Below are positions 54,735-62,523 of a stretch of 64,000 bases of DNA, piece after piece (the first letter of the stretch is position 1; each line of letters begins with the position of its first letter). The stretch covers positions 806,001-870,000 of the forward strand of contig NZ_JBHSEZ010000001.1 of assembly GCF_042653765.1 (NCBI RefSeq), read 5' to 3'. A program made the translations under genes and the position numbers. This stretch comes from Castellaniella denitrificans. GTDB taxonomy: Bacteria; Pseudomonadota; Gammaproteobacteria; Burkholderiales; Burkholderiaceae_B. The notes under the pieces are model-generated. The model was given only the letters and a program-made list of their open reading frames with translations, did not search any database and was not told where the DNA came from.

Positions 54735-55970
54735 TCAACATCCCGTCCGGACTCCCTCCAGCGCCCGCAGCCTCGCCGCGCGCAGATCGTCGCGGATGCG
54801 CGCGGCGTCGCCCCCGGCGGCGCGGGCGATGGCGCCGGCGTCCACCGCGCGCACCGCCGCCAGCCGCCGCATCCACAGGGTCGGATCGACATCGCCCCGC
54901 ACGCAATCGGCCGCCGCCAGCAGCGCCTCGAAGCGATCGGGCCGGCGCAGCGCGTCGCAGGATTCCAGCAGCGCCAGCCAGGCGCCGGGGCCGCCGGAGT
55001 CCGGCGCGGAAGCCATCGGCGCGTCCCCCGGCGGCATGCCGGCCGGTTTCGTCCGCGCATCGGCGTCCGCGTCCGCCATCCGGGTCAGGCGGTCCAGGAC
55101 GCCCGGCAGCAGCCGCGCCAGGTCGCGGCAGGCGGACGGCGCCCGCAGCCGGTCCTGCAGCCCGGGGGCCGAGCCCCGGCAGAGCAGCGCGTACCGCCCG
55201 GCCAGGTCCAGGCCCCGGGCGGCGCCGCGCGCCAGGCCATTGGCCACGTCGGCCCGCCACACCAGGCCGGGCGCGACCCGCCCGAGCGCCCCGCATTCGG
55301 CCAGCACGTCCAGCATGCGGCCGGGGTGGCCCGTCATCAGCCCCTTGGCGAATTCCTGCCAGACGCGCTCCGGCACCAGGGCGTCGACCTCGCCGTCGCA
55401 CACCAGCGCGCGGCAGAGGGCCATGGTTTCGGGGGCGATGGAAAAATCATGGAAGCGCGCAGCGAAGCGCGCCAGGCGCAGCAGGCGCACAGGGTCCTCG
55501 ACGAAGGCCGGCCCCACGTGGCGCAGCACGCGGGCGCGCACGTCGGCCGCGCCATCCAGGGGATCGATCAGCGCGCCGTCGGGCGCCCGCGCGATGGCGT
55601 TGACCGTGAGATCGCGGCGGCGAAGATCGTCTTCCAGGGTGACGTCCGGCCCGGCGTGGAACACGAAACCCCGGTAGCCCCGGCCGGACTTGCGCTCCGT
55701 GCGCGCCAGGGCGTATTCCTCGTGCGTGCGCGGATGCAGGAAGACGGGAAAATCCCCGCCCACCGGCGTGAAGCCCCGCGCCGCCATGATTTCGGGGCTG
55801 GCTCCCACCACCACCCAGTCGCGGTCCCCCGCCGTCCGGCCCAGCAGGGCGTCGCGCACCGCGCCGCCGACGATGTAGACCTCCAGGCCGGCGACGGCCG
55901 GGTCGTCCGTGTCCGGCGCACCGCCCGGCGGCGCCGCGCGGTCCCGGCCCGGTTCGGCCTCGCCGCGCAC
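54735..55970 (-). CDS. cca: CCA-adding multifunctional tRNA nucleotidyltransferase
   Basis: A 411-residue tRNA nucleotidyltransferase that adds or repairs the 3' CCA end. VYIVGGAVRDALLGRTAGDRDWVVVG is the class II nucleotidyltransferase head with the catalytic DRDW, HEEYALARTERKSGRGY and EDDLRRRDLTVNAIA follow, and EDPVRLLRLARFAARF with the basic helical body completes the enzyme. No ATG lies near the start; GTG at 55970 gives a length close to E. coli Cca and lies 26 bases after the slt stop. A poorly conserved Ala/Pro/Asp-rich insertion is seen near residue 320. Confidence 0.9.
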   Translation of the reverse strand: MRGEAEPGRDRAAPPGGAPDTDDPAVAGLEVYIVGGAVRDALLGRTAGDRDWVVVGASPEIMAARGFTPVGGDFPVFLHPRTHEEYALARTERKSGRGYRGFVFHAGPDVTLEDDLRRRDLTVNAIARAPDGALIDPLDGAADVRARVLRHVGPAFVEDPVRLLRLARFAARFHDFSIAPETMALCRALVCDGEVDALVPERVWQEFAKGLMTGHPGRMLDVLAECGALGRVAPGLVWRADVANGLARGAARGLDLAGRYALLCRGSAPGLQDRLRAPSACRDLARLLPGVLDRLTRMADADADARTKPAGMPPGDAPMASAPDSGGPGAWLALLESCDALRRPDRFEALLAAADCVRGDVDPTLWMRRLAAVRAVDAGAIARAAGGDAARIRDDLRAARLRALEGVRTGC

Positions 55971-55996
55971 GGCGGGGCCTGCGCTGCGGCGCGGAC

Positions 55997-58162
55997 TCAC
56001 GGCCGGGCCGTCTGCGTTCCGGCCATGGGGCTGACGGTGCCCAGGCGCGCCTTCAGCGAGTCGGGCCGGCCGGAAAACAGCATCGAGTAGTAGACCGCGT
56101 TGGACAGGACATTCTTCACGTACAGGCGGGTCTCGGTGAAGGGAATGGTTTCGGCGAAGATCGCGCCCTCGACCGGCGCCGGCAGTTGGGCGCGCCAGCG
56201 CTTCGGCCGCCCCGGCCCGGCGTTGTAGCCCGCCGTGGCCAGCAGTTCCGATCCGTTCAGGTCCTGCAGCACCATGTTGAGATAGTTGGTGCCCAGGATC
56301 GTGTTGGTGTCGAAATCGTTGACCTGGCCGGGCTTGAAGTCCTTCATGCCGATCTTGCGCGCCACGTGGCGAGCGGTGGCCGGCATCAGCTGCATTAGGC
56401 CGGACGCCCCGACGCGCGACCGGGCGTCGGTGATGAAGCGCGATTCCTGGCGGATCAGGCCATAGACCCAGGCGGGATCCAGGTCGATCAGGTGCGCCTT
56501 GGCGGCCACCTGGCCTTCGAAGGGCGCGATGAAGCGCTGGCTGAAGTCGGTCACGCCCCGCGTCAGCAGGGACGTGTTCACCACCCGGTCGTAGATGTGC
56601 TGCTCGCGGGCGAATTCCGCCGCCCCCCGCAGCTGGGCGTCGCTCATGCCGCGCAGGGCGAAATTCCATTCGGGCACGGCTTCCTTGCGCCAGCCCAGGT
56701 CGAACAGCGCCACGGCGCGCCGCAGGCCGGGATTGGCCCGCGCCTGGGCGATCCAGGCCGGATCCAGGGGCCCGGGCTGGGCCGGCAGGGCCGGCGCGCG
56801 GCCCAGTTCCTCGGTCGCCAGCAGGCCGTAGAAGCCCTGTTCGCCGGCGATGGACTCGTAATACTGGCGCGCGGCCACGGCATTGCCCTGGGCCGCCAGG
56901 GCGCGGCCGTACCAATAACGCCAGACCGGTTCGTCGGCCTGGCGCGCGCTCATCTTGCGGATGGCCGCGGCCACCCGCCCCCAGTCGATGGGCGCGGCCC
57001 GCAGTTCGGCGCGGACTTCCCAGGCGTGGTTGTAGTCGGTCATGGGCACGAAGCCGGATTGCCGATACCAGCGCGCGGCCTCGGGATCGACGTTCAGCGC
57101 GGCCACCAGGCCAAACTGTCCCCAGACCCATTGCAGGTCGGCCTTCGGCATCCAGCCCGCCCAGCGTTCCTGGATGAATCGGGCGGCCTCGGACCGGTCG
57201 TCGCTGCGCGCCAGGCGCGACAGGGCGATGGCGGCCAGTTCGAAATCCACGGCGGCGCGCGGCTGGCCGCGGGATTCCAGCCATTTGCGCGGATTTTTCA
57301 TCAGCGCGGCGTACTGCACCATGGCCGCGTCGTCGAACACCACGCCAGCCATGCGGTCGGCGTTGCCCTGCTTGCCGGTTTCCAGGGTGTCGCGCAGCAG
57401 GCCGTTCAGTTCCTTGCGGCTGAGGACGTGGTCGGCCGCCGCCTGGTCCAGCAGGTCCCAGCAATCGGCGTTGGGCTGGAACACGTCCAGGACCTCGGCC
57501 GAGCGGGCGCGCTTGCCGCTCTGGTGGCGCGCCAGCAGCAGGGCGCAGCGCACCGGCGCCGACGGGTCGGCCACTTCCGGGATCTGCAGGGCCAGGGCAT
57601 AGTTGCCGGATCGCGTGGCCGCCAGGATCCAGTCGGCGCGGATGCGTTCGTCCAGGTAGGTGCCGGCCGCGTCGGCCAGGAATTGGCGCACCTCGGCGTC
57701 CGGGACGGGGCGGGCGCGGTCCTGCAGCCGGTTGCGCAAGGCCCAGTAGCGCGGGTACAGGCCCAGCACCGGGTCGGCGGCGGCCAGCGGCACCAGGCGG
57801 TCGAGATCGGACCAGCGCCGTTTCTGGACGGCATCGTAGGCGTCCTGGACGGCCTGACGGGCGGCGGGCGGCACCGCCACCGGTTCCGGCGCGGGGGCCG
57901 GTGGCGGCGGCGTCTCGGGCGTCATGGACGCGGGCGTGGGCGCGGGAGCCGGCGCCCGCGGATCGGCGGCCTGCGCGGCCAGGACGACGCGCGGGGCCTC
58001 GCCCGCCTGCCGCTCGGCCGCCGTGGGCGCCTGGGCGCCCGCGCAGCCCGCCAGGCCCAGCAGGGCCGCCAGGCCCCAGGCCATGCACCGATGACGCGGC
58101 CGGGACGAGGCCGGTCCTGCATCCCCCGCGAATCCCGGATATCCTATAAAACTCCGCCCCAT
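55997..58162 (-). CDS. slt: Soluble lytic murein transglycosylase-like lipoprotein
   Basis: A 721-residue Slt70-type lytic transglycosylase. The N-terminal region ends in a lipobox (LAALLGLAGC), pointing to an outer-membrane-anchored form, then a Pro/Ala-rich linker, a long alpha-superhelical U domain and the C-terminal SLT domain with the catalytic Glu in YGLIRQESRFITDARSRVGASGLMQLMPATA and AGYNAGPGRPKRWR. The start at 58162 leaves basic residues before the lipobox and avoids overlap with the divergent folate gene; ATG at 58207 or 58084 are alternatives. Confidence 0.9.
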   Translation of the reverse strand: MGRSFIGYPGFAGDAGPASSRPRHRCMAWGLAALLGLAGCAGAQAPTAAERQAGEAPRVVLAAQAADPRAPAPAPTPASMTPETPPPPAPAPEPVAVPPAARQAVQDAYDAVQKRRWSDLDRLVPLAAADPVLGLYPRYWALRNRLQDRARPVPDAEVRQFLADAAGTYLDERIRADWILAATRSGNYALALQIPEVADPSAPVRCALLLARHQSGKRARSAEVLDVFQPNADCWDLLDQAAADHVLSRKELNGLLRDTLETGKQGNADRMAGVVFDDAAMVQYAALMKNPRKWLESRGQPRAAVDFELAAIALSRLARSDDRSEAARFIQERWAGWMPKADLQWVWGQFGLVAALNVDPEAARWYRQSGFVPMTDYNHAWEVRAELRAAPIDWGRVAAAIRKMSARQADEPVWRYWYGRALAAQGNAVAARQYYESIAGEQGFYGLLATEELGRAPALPAQPGPLDPAWIAQARANPGLRRAVALFDLGWRKEAVPEWNFALRGMSDAQLRGAAEFAREQHIYDRVVNTSLLTRGVTDFSQRFIAPFEGQVAAKAHLIDLDPAWVYGLIRQESRFITDARSRVGASGLMQLMPATARHVARKIGMKDFKPGQVNDFDTNTILGTNYLNMVLQDLNGSELLATAGYNAGPGRPKRWRAQLPAPVEGAIFAETIPFTETRLYVKNVLSNAVYYSMLFSGRPDSLKARLGTVSPMAGTQTARP

Positions 58163-58191
58163 AGTCACAAACCCCGCGAACCAGTCACCAC

Positions 58192-58821
58192 ATGAATCAG
58201 AATGCACAGGATAACGCAGCCGCCCTGCGGGCGCGACTCAAGCGGCGCCGCGCCGAAATTCCGCCCCAGGACCGCGACCGGGGCGCGCTGCTGATCCGCG
58301 GCCGCCTGTACACCTGGCTCGCGACCAGCCGCACCCGCCTGCGCGAGTCGGGCCGCCCCGACGTCCGCGGCATCGCCGCCTTCTGGCCCATGGCCGACGA
58401 GCCTGCCCTGCAGGCCCTCCTGCGCCAGTGGGCGGAAGACGAGACCCTGGCGGTTTCGCTGCCGGTCGTGACGGCGCCCGGCCAGCCGCTGCGGTTCCAT
58501 GCCTGGACTCCGGACACCCCCATGAAGCCGGGGGCCTACGGCATCCTGGAACCCGATAGCCCGGAAGTCCCGCCCCCCGACGTCGTGCTGGTGCCCACGC
58601 TGGGCTACACGCGCCAGGGCGACCGCCTGGGCTACGGCGGCGGCTACTACGACCGCACCCTGGCCGCGCTGAAGGCGGCCGGCCATGCGTTCACGACGGT
58701 GGGCATCGCCTGGGCCTGCGGCGACCTGAGCGGCGAAGCCTACGCACCCGCCGCGCACGACGTCCGGCTGGACGCGATCCTGACCGACAAGGGCTGGGCC
58801 GTGCCGGCGCCGGAACTCTAG
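58192..58821 (+). CDS. 5-formyltetrahydrofolate cyclo-ligase
   Basis: A 209-residue enzyme converting 5-formyl-THF to 5,10-methenyl-THF with ATP. The N-terminal ALRARLKRRRAEIP supplies basic ATP-contact residues, and VLVPTLGYTRQGDRLGYGGGYYDRTLA is the family signature with the phosphate-binding GYGGGYYDR. It diverges from slt with only 29 bases between starts and converges on metF, another folate one-carbon gene. Confidence 0.94.
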   Translation: MNQNAQDNAAALRARLKRRRAEIPPQDRDRGALLIRGRLYTWLATSRTRLRESGRPDVRGIAAFWPMADEPALQALLRQWAEDETLAVSLPVVTAPGQPLRFHAWTPDTPMKPGAYGILEPDSPEVPPPDVVLVPTLGYTRQGDRLGYGGGYYDRTLAALKAAGHAFTTVGIAWACGDLSGEAYAPAAHDVRLDAILTDKGWAVPAPEL

Positions 58822-58844
58822 GGACGGCGCCTGCGCGGGACCCG

Positions 58845-58878
58845 CCCGCGGTTCGCCATGCCTTCATGGCGCCCGCGG
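58845..58878. terminator. Hairpin between convergent folate genes
   Basis: CGCCATG (58854-58860) pairs with CATGGCG (58865-58871) around CCTT, with outer CCGCG/CGCGG strengthening. No T-run. A separate 12-bp palindrome CCGGCGCGCCGG lies at 58887-58898. A bidirectional terminator role is plausible in this 80-base convergent gap. Confidence 0.45.
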
Positions 58879-58901
58879 CAACGAGGCCGGCGCGCCGGAA
58901 C

Positions 58902-59747
58902 TCAGGCGTCGAGTCCCAGGTTGGCGCAGATCTGCGCCACCGCGTCGGCGTTGTTCAGGGTGTAGAAGTGCGCCCCCGGCGCGCCCTGCTCCAGCAGCCG
59001 CGCGGTCAGCCGCGTGACCACGTCGATGCCGAAGGCGCGGATGGACGCCTTGTCGTCGCCGAAGTCCTGCAGCCGCAGCCGCATCCAGCGCGGGATTTCC
59101 GCCCCGCACATGGACGAGAAGCGCGCCAGCTGGGTGTAGTTGGTCACCGGCATGATCCCCGGCGTGATGGGGATGTCCACCCCTTGCGCGCGCGCCCGGT
59201 CGACGAAATCGAAATAGGCGTCGGGATTGAAGAAATACTGGGTGATCGCGCCATTGGCCCCGGCGCGGACCTTGTCCACGAAATGCCGCAGGTCGGAGGC
59301 CGCGCTTTCGGCCTGGGGATGCATTTCGGGATAGGCGGCGACCTCGATGTGGAAGTGGTCGCCATAGTGCTCGCGCACGAAGCGCACCAGGTCGGCGGCG
59401 TGATGCAGTTCGCCCGTGTCGCCGCCCATGCCCGAAGGCAGGTCGCCGCGCAGGGTGACCAGGCGGCGGATGCCGCGCGCGCGGTAGTCGTCCAGGATGA
59501 CGCGCAGATCGGCGCGCGCCGCGCCGATGCAGGACAGGTGCGGCGCCACGTCGACGCCCAGGTTCTGCAGCATCCGCACGGTGTCGACCGTGCCCGCGCG
59601 GGTGGAACCGCCCGCCCCGAAGGTCACGCTGACGTAGGCCGGCCGCAGGGCCGCCAGCCGCTTGGCGGAGCGCACCAGGCGTTCCTGGGCGGCGATGTCG
59701 CGCGGCGGAAAGAATTCCAGGCTGATCGTGGATGAAGAACCGTTCAT
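58902..59747 (-). CDS. metF: Methylenetetrahydrofolate reductase
   Basis: A 281-residue FAD enzyme making 5-methyl-THF for methionine synthesis. LEFFPPRD at the N-terminus, YVSVTFGAGGSTRAGTVD, PHLSCIGAARADLR, RLVTLRGDLPSG and QYFFNPDAYFDFVDRAR are the usual MetF blocks. The start at 59747 overlaps the stop of the upstream membrane gene by 4 bases. With ahcY upstream this forms an SAM-cycle operon ahcY, holin-like gene, metF. Confidence 0.95.
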   Translation of the reverse strand: MNGSSSTISLEFFPPRDIAAQERLVRSAKRLAALRPAYVSVTFGAGGSTRAGTVDTVRMLQNLGVDVAPHLSCIGAARADLRVILDDYRARGIRRLVTLRGDLPSGMGGDTGELHHAADLVRFVREHYGDHFHIEVAAYPEMHPQAESAASDLRHFVDKVRAGANGAITQYFFNPDAYFDFVDRARAQGVDIPITPGIMPVTNYTQLARFSSMCGAEIPRWMRLRLQDFGDDKASIRAFGIDVVTRLTARLLEQGAPGAHFYTLNNADAVAQICANLGLDA

Positions 59748-60079
59748 GAGGCCAGCAGCCCCGCCAGCGCCGTGGACACGATGCTGTAGACGATCGCGCC
59801 GATCACCGCCCACCAGAAGCCATCCACCTGGAAGCCCTTCAGGATGGAGCCGGCGAACCAGAACACCAGGGCGTTGAGCACCAGCAGGAACAGGCCCAGC
59901 GTGACGATGGTCAGCGGCAGGGTCAGCAGGATCAGCAAGGGCTTGACCACGGCATTGAGCAGGCCCAGCACCAGCGCGGCGATCAGGGCCGAGCCGAACG
60001 AGGCCACGGTGATGCCGGGCAGGACATAGGCCACGATCAGCAGGGCCACGGCGTTCAGGATCCAGACGAGCAGCAGCAT
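59744..60079 (-). CDS. Phage holin family (YvlD-type) membrane protein
   Basis: A 111-residue protein of four hydrophobic helices (LLVWILNAVALLIVAYVLPGI, LIAALVLGLLNAVVKPLLI, LLTLPLTIVTLGLFLLVLNALVFWFA, AVIGAIVYSIVSTALAGLLA). NAVVKPLLILLTLPLTIVTLG is the conserved core of the DUF360/phage_holin_4 superfamily. Despite the name there is no phage context: it sits between ahcY and metF, 13 bases after ahcY and overlapping metF by 4. Its role in the operon is unknown. Confidence 0.88.
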   Translation of the reverse strand: MLLLVWILNAVALLIVAYVLPGITVASFGSALIAALVLGLLNAVVKPLLILLTLPLTIVTLGLFLLVLNALVFWFAGSILKGFQVDGFWWAVIGAIVYSIVSTALAGLLAS

Positions 60080-60092
60080 GATGGGACTCTCC

Positions 60093-61499
60093 TCAGTAGC
60101 GGTAGTGATCCGGCTTGAACGGGCCGGCGACCGGCACGCCGATGTAGTCGGCCTGCTTCTGCGTCAACTGCGTCAGGCGCACGCCCAGCTTCTTCAGGTG
60201 CAGGCGGGCGACCTTTTCGTCCAGGTGCTTGGGCAGCACGTAGACCTGGCCGGTCTTGTACTGGTCGCCGCGCGTGAACAGCTCGATCTGGGCGATGGTC
60301 TGGTTGGTGAAGGACGCCGACATCACGAAGGACGGGTGGCCGGTGGCGCAGCCCAGGTTCACCAGGCGGCCCTTGGCCAGCAGGATGACGCGCTTGCCGT
60401 CCGGGAAGATGATGTGGTCGACCTGGGGCTTGATTTCCTCCCATTGCAGGTCTTCCACCGAGGCGACGTTGATCTCGCTGTCGAAGTGGCCGATGTTGCA
60501 GACGATGGCCTGGTCCTTCATGCGGTACAGGTGGTCGCGGTCGATGACGTGGTAGTTGCCGGTGGCCGTGACGAAGAGGTCGGCCTGCTCGACCACGTCC
60601 GCGTCGTTCAGGTCCACGACCCGGTAGCCTTCCATCGACGCCTGCAGCGCGCAGATGGGATCGACTTCCGTCACCCACACCTGGGCGCGCAGGGCGGCCA
60701 GCGCCTGGGCGCAGCCCTTGCCCACGTCGCCAAAGCCGCAGACCACGGCGATCTTGCCCGCGACCATCACGTCGGTGGCGCGCTTGATGCCGTCCACCAG
60801 GGATTCGCGGCAACCGTACAGGTTGTCGAACTTGGACTTGGTGACCGAATCGTTGACGTTGATGGCGGGGATCTTCAGTTCGCCGCGCTGGGACATCTGG
60901 TACAGGCGGTGCACGCCGGTGGTGGTTTCCTCGGTCACGCCGCGGATCTGCGCCAGCCGCGTGGAATACCACTTCGGGTCGCGGGCCAGCTGCGCCTTGA
61001 TGGCGGCGAACAGCACGCGTTCTTCTTCGTTGGTCGGGTTGGCGATCACGGAGGCGTCGCTTTCGGCGTTCGCGCCCAGGTGCAGCAGCAGGGTGGCGTC
61101 GCCGCCGTCGTCCAGGATCATGTTGGCCTGCTCGCCCGGCCAGTCGAAGATGCGGTGCGTGTATTGCCAGTAGTCCTCCAGGGATTCGCCCTTGACGGCG
61201 AACACCGGCGTGCCGCCCGCGGCGATGGCGGCGGCGGCGTGGTCCTGGGTGGAGAAAATGTTGCACGAGGCCCAGCGGACTTCCGCGCCCAGGGCCTTCA
61301 GCGTTTCGATCAGCACCGCCGTCTGGATGGTCATGTGCAGGCTGCCGGCGATGCGCGCGCCCTTCAGGGGCTGGGAAGCGGCGAATTCTTCCCGCGTGGC
61401 CATCAGGCCGGGCATTTCGGTTTCGGCGATGGCGATTTCGCGGCGGCCCCAGTCGGCCAGGGCGATGTCGGCGATGACGTAGTCGTGTGCAGTGCTCAT
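60093..61499 (-). CDS. ahcY: S-adenosylhomocysteine hydrolase
   Basis: A 468-residue NAD-dependent enzyme splitting S-adenosylhomocysteine into homocysteine and adenosine. SLHMTIQTAVLIETLKALGAEVRWASCNIFSTQDHAAAA and NVNDSVTKSKFDNLYGCRESLVDGIKRATD carry substrate-binding residues, GKIAVVCGFGDVGKGCAQAL is the NAD fold, and the protein ends in LKPDHYRY-like PFKPDHYRY with the dimer-swapping Lys/Tyr. A roughly 40-residue insertion typical of bacterial forms is present. It is controlled by the SAH riboswitch upstream, so its own substrate should induce it. Confidence 0.97.
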   Translation of the reverse strand: MSTAHDYVIADIALADWGRREIAIAETEMPGLMATREEFAASQPLKGARIAGSLHMTIQTAVLIETLKALGAEVRWASCNIFSTQDHAAAAIAAGGTPVFAVKGESLEDYWQYTHRIFDWPGEQANMILDDGGDATLLLHLGANAESDASVIANPTNEEERVLFAAIKAQLARDPKWYSTRLAQIRGVTEETTTGVHRLYQMSQRGELKIPAINVNDSVTKSKFDNLYGCRESLVDGIKRATDVMVAGKIAVVCGFGDVGKGCAQALAALRAQVWVTEVDPICALQASMEGYRVVDLNDADVVEQADLFVTATGNYHVIDRDHLYRMKDQAIVCNIGHFDSEINVASVEDLQWEEIKPQVDHIIFPDGKRVILLAKGRLVNLGCATGHPSFVMSASFTNQTIAQIELFTRGDQYKTGQVYVLPKHLDEKVARLHLKKLGVRLTQLTQKQADYIGVPVAGPFKPDHYRY

Positions 61500-61514
61500 G
61501 GTGATCCTGTAGAG

Positions 61515-61560
61515 CCTGCGCGCAGGGGCGGACGGCTGTGCCCACCCCCGCCCGCGCAGG
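61515..61560 (-). promoter_or_regulatory. Expression-platform hairpin of the SAH riboswitch
   Basis: Between the aptamer and the ahcY ATG the two arms CCTGCGCG (61515-61522) and CGCGCAGG (61553-61560) form a long GC-rich hairpin whose last bases are about 16 bases upstream of the start codon. It lies where the expression platform should be, so it may switch termination or ribosome access. No T-run follows. Confidence 0.5.
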
Positions 61561-61566
61561 GCAACG

Positions 61567-61657
61567 ATGGGCGCCGTTCATGAAGAAGGATCCTGAGCCT
61601 GGCGGTCCGCACGCACACCCGCGCGCGGGTGGCGGGACCGGTGCAGCGCCCCTCAGG
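61567..61657 (-). ncRNA. S-adenosylhomocysteine (SAH) riboswitch
   Basis: On the minus strand the leader reads CCTGAGGGGCGCTGCACC, later GGACCGCCAGGCTCAGG and AACGGCGCCC, the three conserved pieces of the SAH riboswitch. Predicted pairings all close: P1 CCTGAG (61657-61652) with CTCAGG (61597-61592); P2 GGTCC (61639-61635) with GGACC (61608-61604); and the pseudoknot GGGCGC (61651-61646) with GCGCCC (61574-61569). The variable arm between P2 halves is GC-rich. A TATAAT lies just upstream (61674-61669), placing the aptamer at the mRNA's 5' end. These riboswitches switch on SAH-recycling genes when SAH accumulates. Confidence 0.92.
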
Positions 61658-61668
61658 AAGGAGACGGC

Positions 61669-61674
61669 ATTATA
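61669..61674 (-). promoter_or_regulatory. -10 box of the ahcY operon promoter
   Basis: A consensus TATAAT on the minus strand, about 12 bases before the riboswitch P1 stem. No recognisable -35 is found 16-18 bases upstream, where the sequence is G-rich. Confidence 0.6.
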
Positions 61675-61792
61675 TAACGGGACGCACCCCTCCCCTCCAC
61701 GCCCCACGCGACCGGTTCGACTCTCTCGCAATCGACACTCAGAGCAAGGGTTTTCCCCTATGAAAACCCGTCCAAATCGGGCGTCCAAATTA

Positions 61793-61822
61793 TTGACGAT
61801 TTGCGTCAGATTTATGTAGACT
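61793..61822 (+). promoter_or_regulatory. Promoter with embedded palindromic operator upstream of the MaoC-like gene
   Basis: TTGACG (61793-61798), 18 bases, then TAGACT (61817-61822) form a plausible promoter in an A+T-rich stretch. A perfect inverted repeat TGACG-ATTTG-CGTCA (61794-61808) overlaps the -35 and spacer, an ideal repressor position. No regulator gene lies in the visible neighbourhood. Confidence 0.6.
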
Positions 61823-61875
61823 AAAAAAATCAATCACATAGATCTGCTCTGTACCGTTTGCCTGGAGACAAAATC

Positions 61876-62331
61876 ATGGTCATGTATTTCGATGCATTCG
61901 AGATCGGTCAGGAATTCACGACGCCCGCCCGAACCATCACTGAAGCCGATGTCGCAGCCTTTTCATCCTGGACCGGCGACGTCAACCCGATTCACACTGA
62001 TGCCGTCTTCGCGTCCCAGTCCCGCTTCGGCCAACGCCTGGCACACGGCCTGCTGGGCATTTCCCATTGCATGGGCCTGATGTCCAGGATCAATATCTTC
62101 GAAGGCAGCGCCGTGGCCATGCTGGGCATCGACAACTGGCGCTTCCTCAAACCCCTGTTCATCAACGACACCATTCATGTCCGCATCCGCATCACGGAAA
62201 AGCGCCTGACGTCCAATGGCAAGCACGGCCTGATCGGCCGGCATTTTGATCTGATCAATCAAAACGGCGAAATCGTCCAGGCCGGCGAATCGAGCGTGAT
62301 GGTCGCGCTCGGCCCGGAACCCGTGAAGTAA
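61876..62331 (+). CDS. MaoC-family (R)-specific enoyl-CoA hydratase-like protein
   Basis: A 151-residue hotdog protein. TEADVAAFSSWTGDVNPIHTDAVFASQSRFGQRLAHGLLGIS contains the hydratase 2 motif with catalytic Asp and His (GDVNPIHTD), typical of MaoC/PhaJ-like hydratases. CTGGAG lies 8 bases before ATG 61876, preferred over TTG at 61858. It precedes a Liv-type permease-ATPase gene, so it may belong to a CoA-dependent catabolic operon continuing outside the window. It could also act as a stand-alone hydratase. Confidence 0.82.
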   Translation: MVMYFDAFEIGQEFTTPARTITEADVAAFSSWTGDVNPIHTDAVFASQSRFGQRLAHGLLGISHCMGLMSRINIFEGSAVAMLGIDNWRFLKPLFINDTIHVRIRITEKRLTSNGKHGLIGRHFDLINQNGEIVQAGESSVMVALGPEPVK

Positions 62332-62346
62332 ATACCCTCCAATCCA

Positions 62347-62383
62347 CCAGATCGCCCGTCCTGTCGTCGGGCGGGCGATCTGG
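62347..62383. repeat. 12-bp perfect stem after the MaoC-like gene
   Basis: CCAGATCGCCCG (62347-62358) pairs perfectly with CGGGCGATCTGG (62372-62383) around 13 bases. It begins 15 bases after the stop and has no T-run. It could partly terminate transcription or protect the upstream mRNA, lowering expression of the transporter gene that follows. Confidence 0.55.
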
Positions 62384-62523
62384 CGCGGGCGCCCATGAAT
62401 CTCCAGAGGCGTCACACGTCATTGTGCAGACCGTGCCCCCGCGGCGCTCTGGGAAAGATATTCGGAGCATGACCCACTGGCTGCATTCTTGGCATCAAGA
62501 CCTGTCAAAGCGCTGATCAAAAT

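Noticed and set aside
54735..58088. A 1117-codon frame spanning cca and slt, as if a fusion
   Set aside because: Only the cca part is coding; the rest is an alternative frame of slt. GTG at 55970 provides a sensible cca start.
59744..60079. Prophage remnant suggested by a holin-like gene
   Set aside because: There are no other phage genes, integrase or att sites, and the gene is locked into the ahcY-metF operon; this family is widespread as non-phage membrane proteins.
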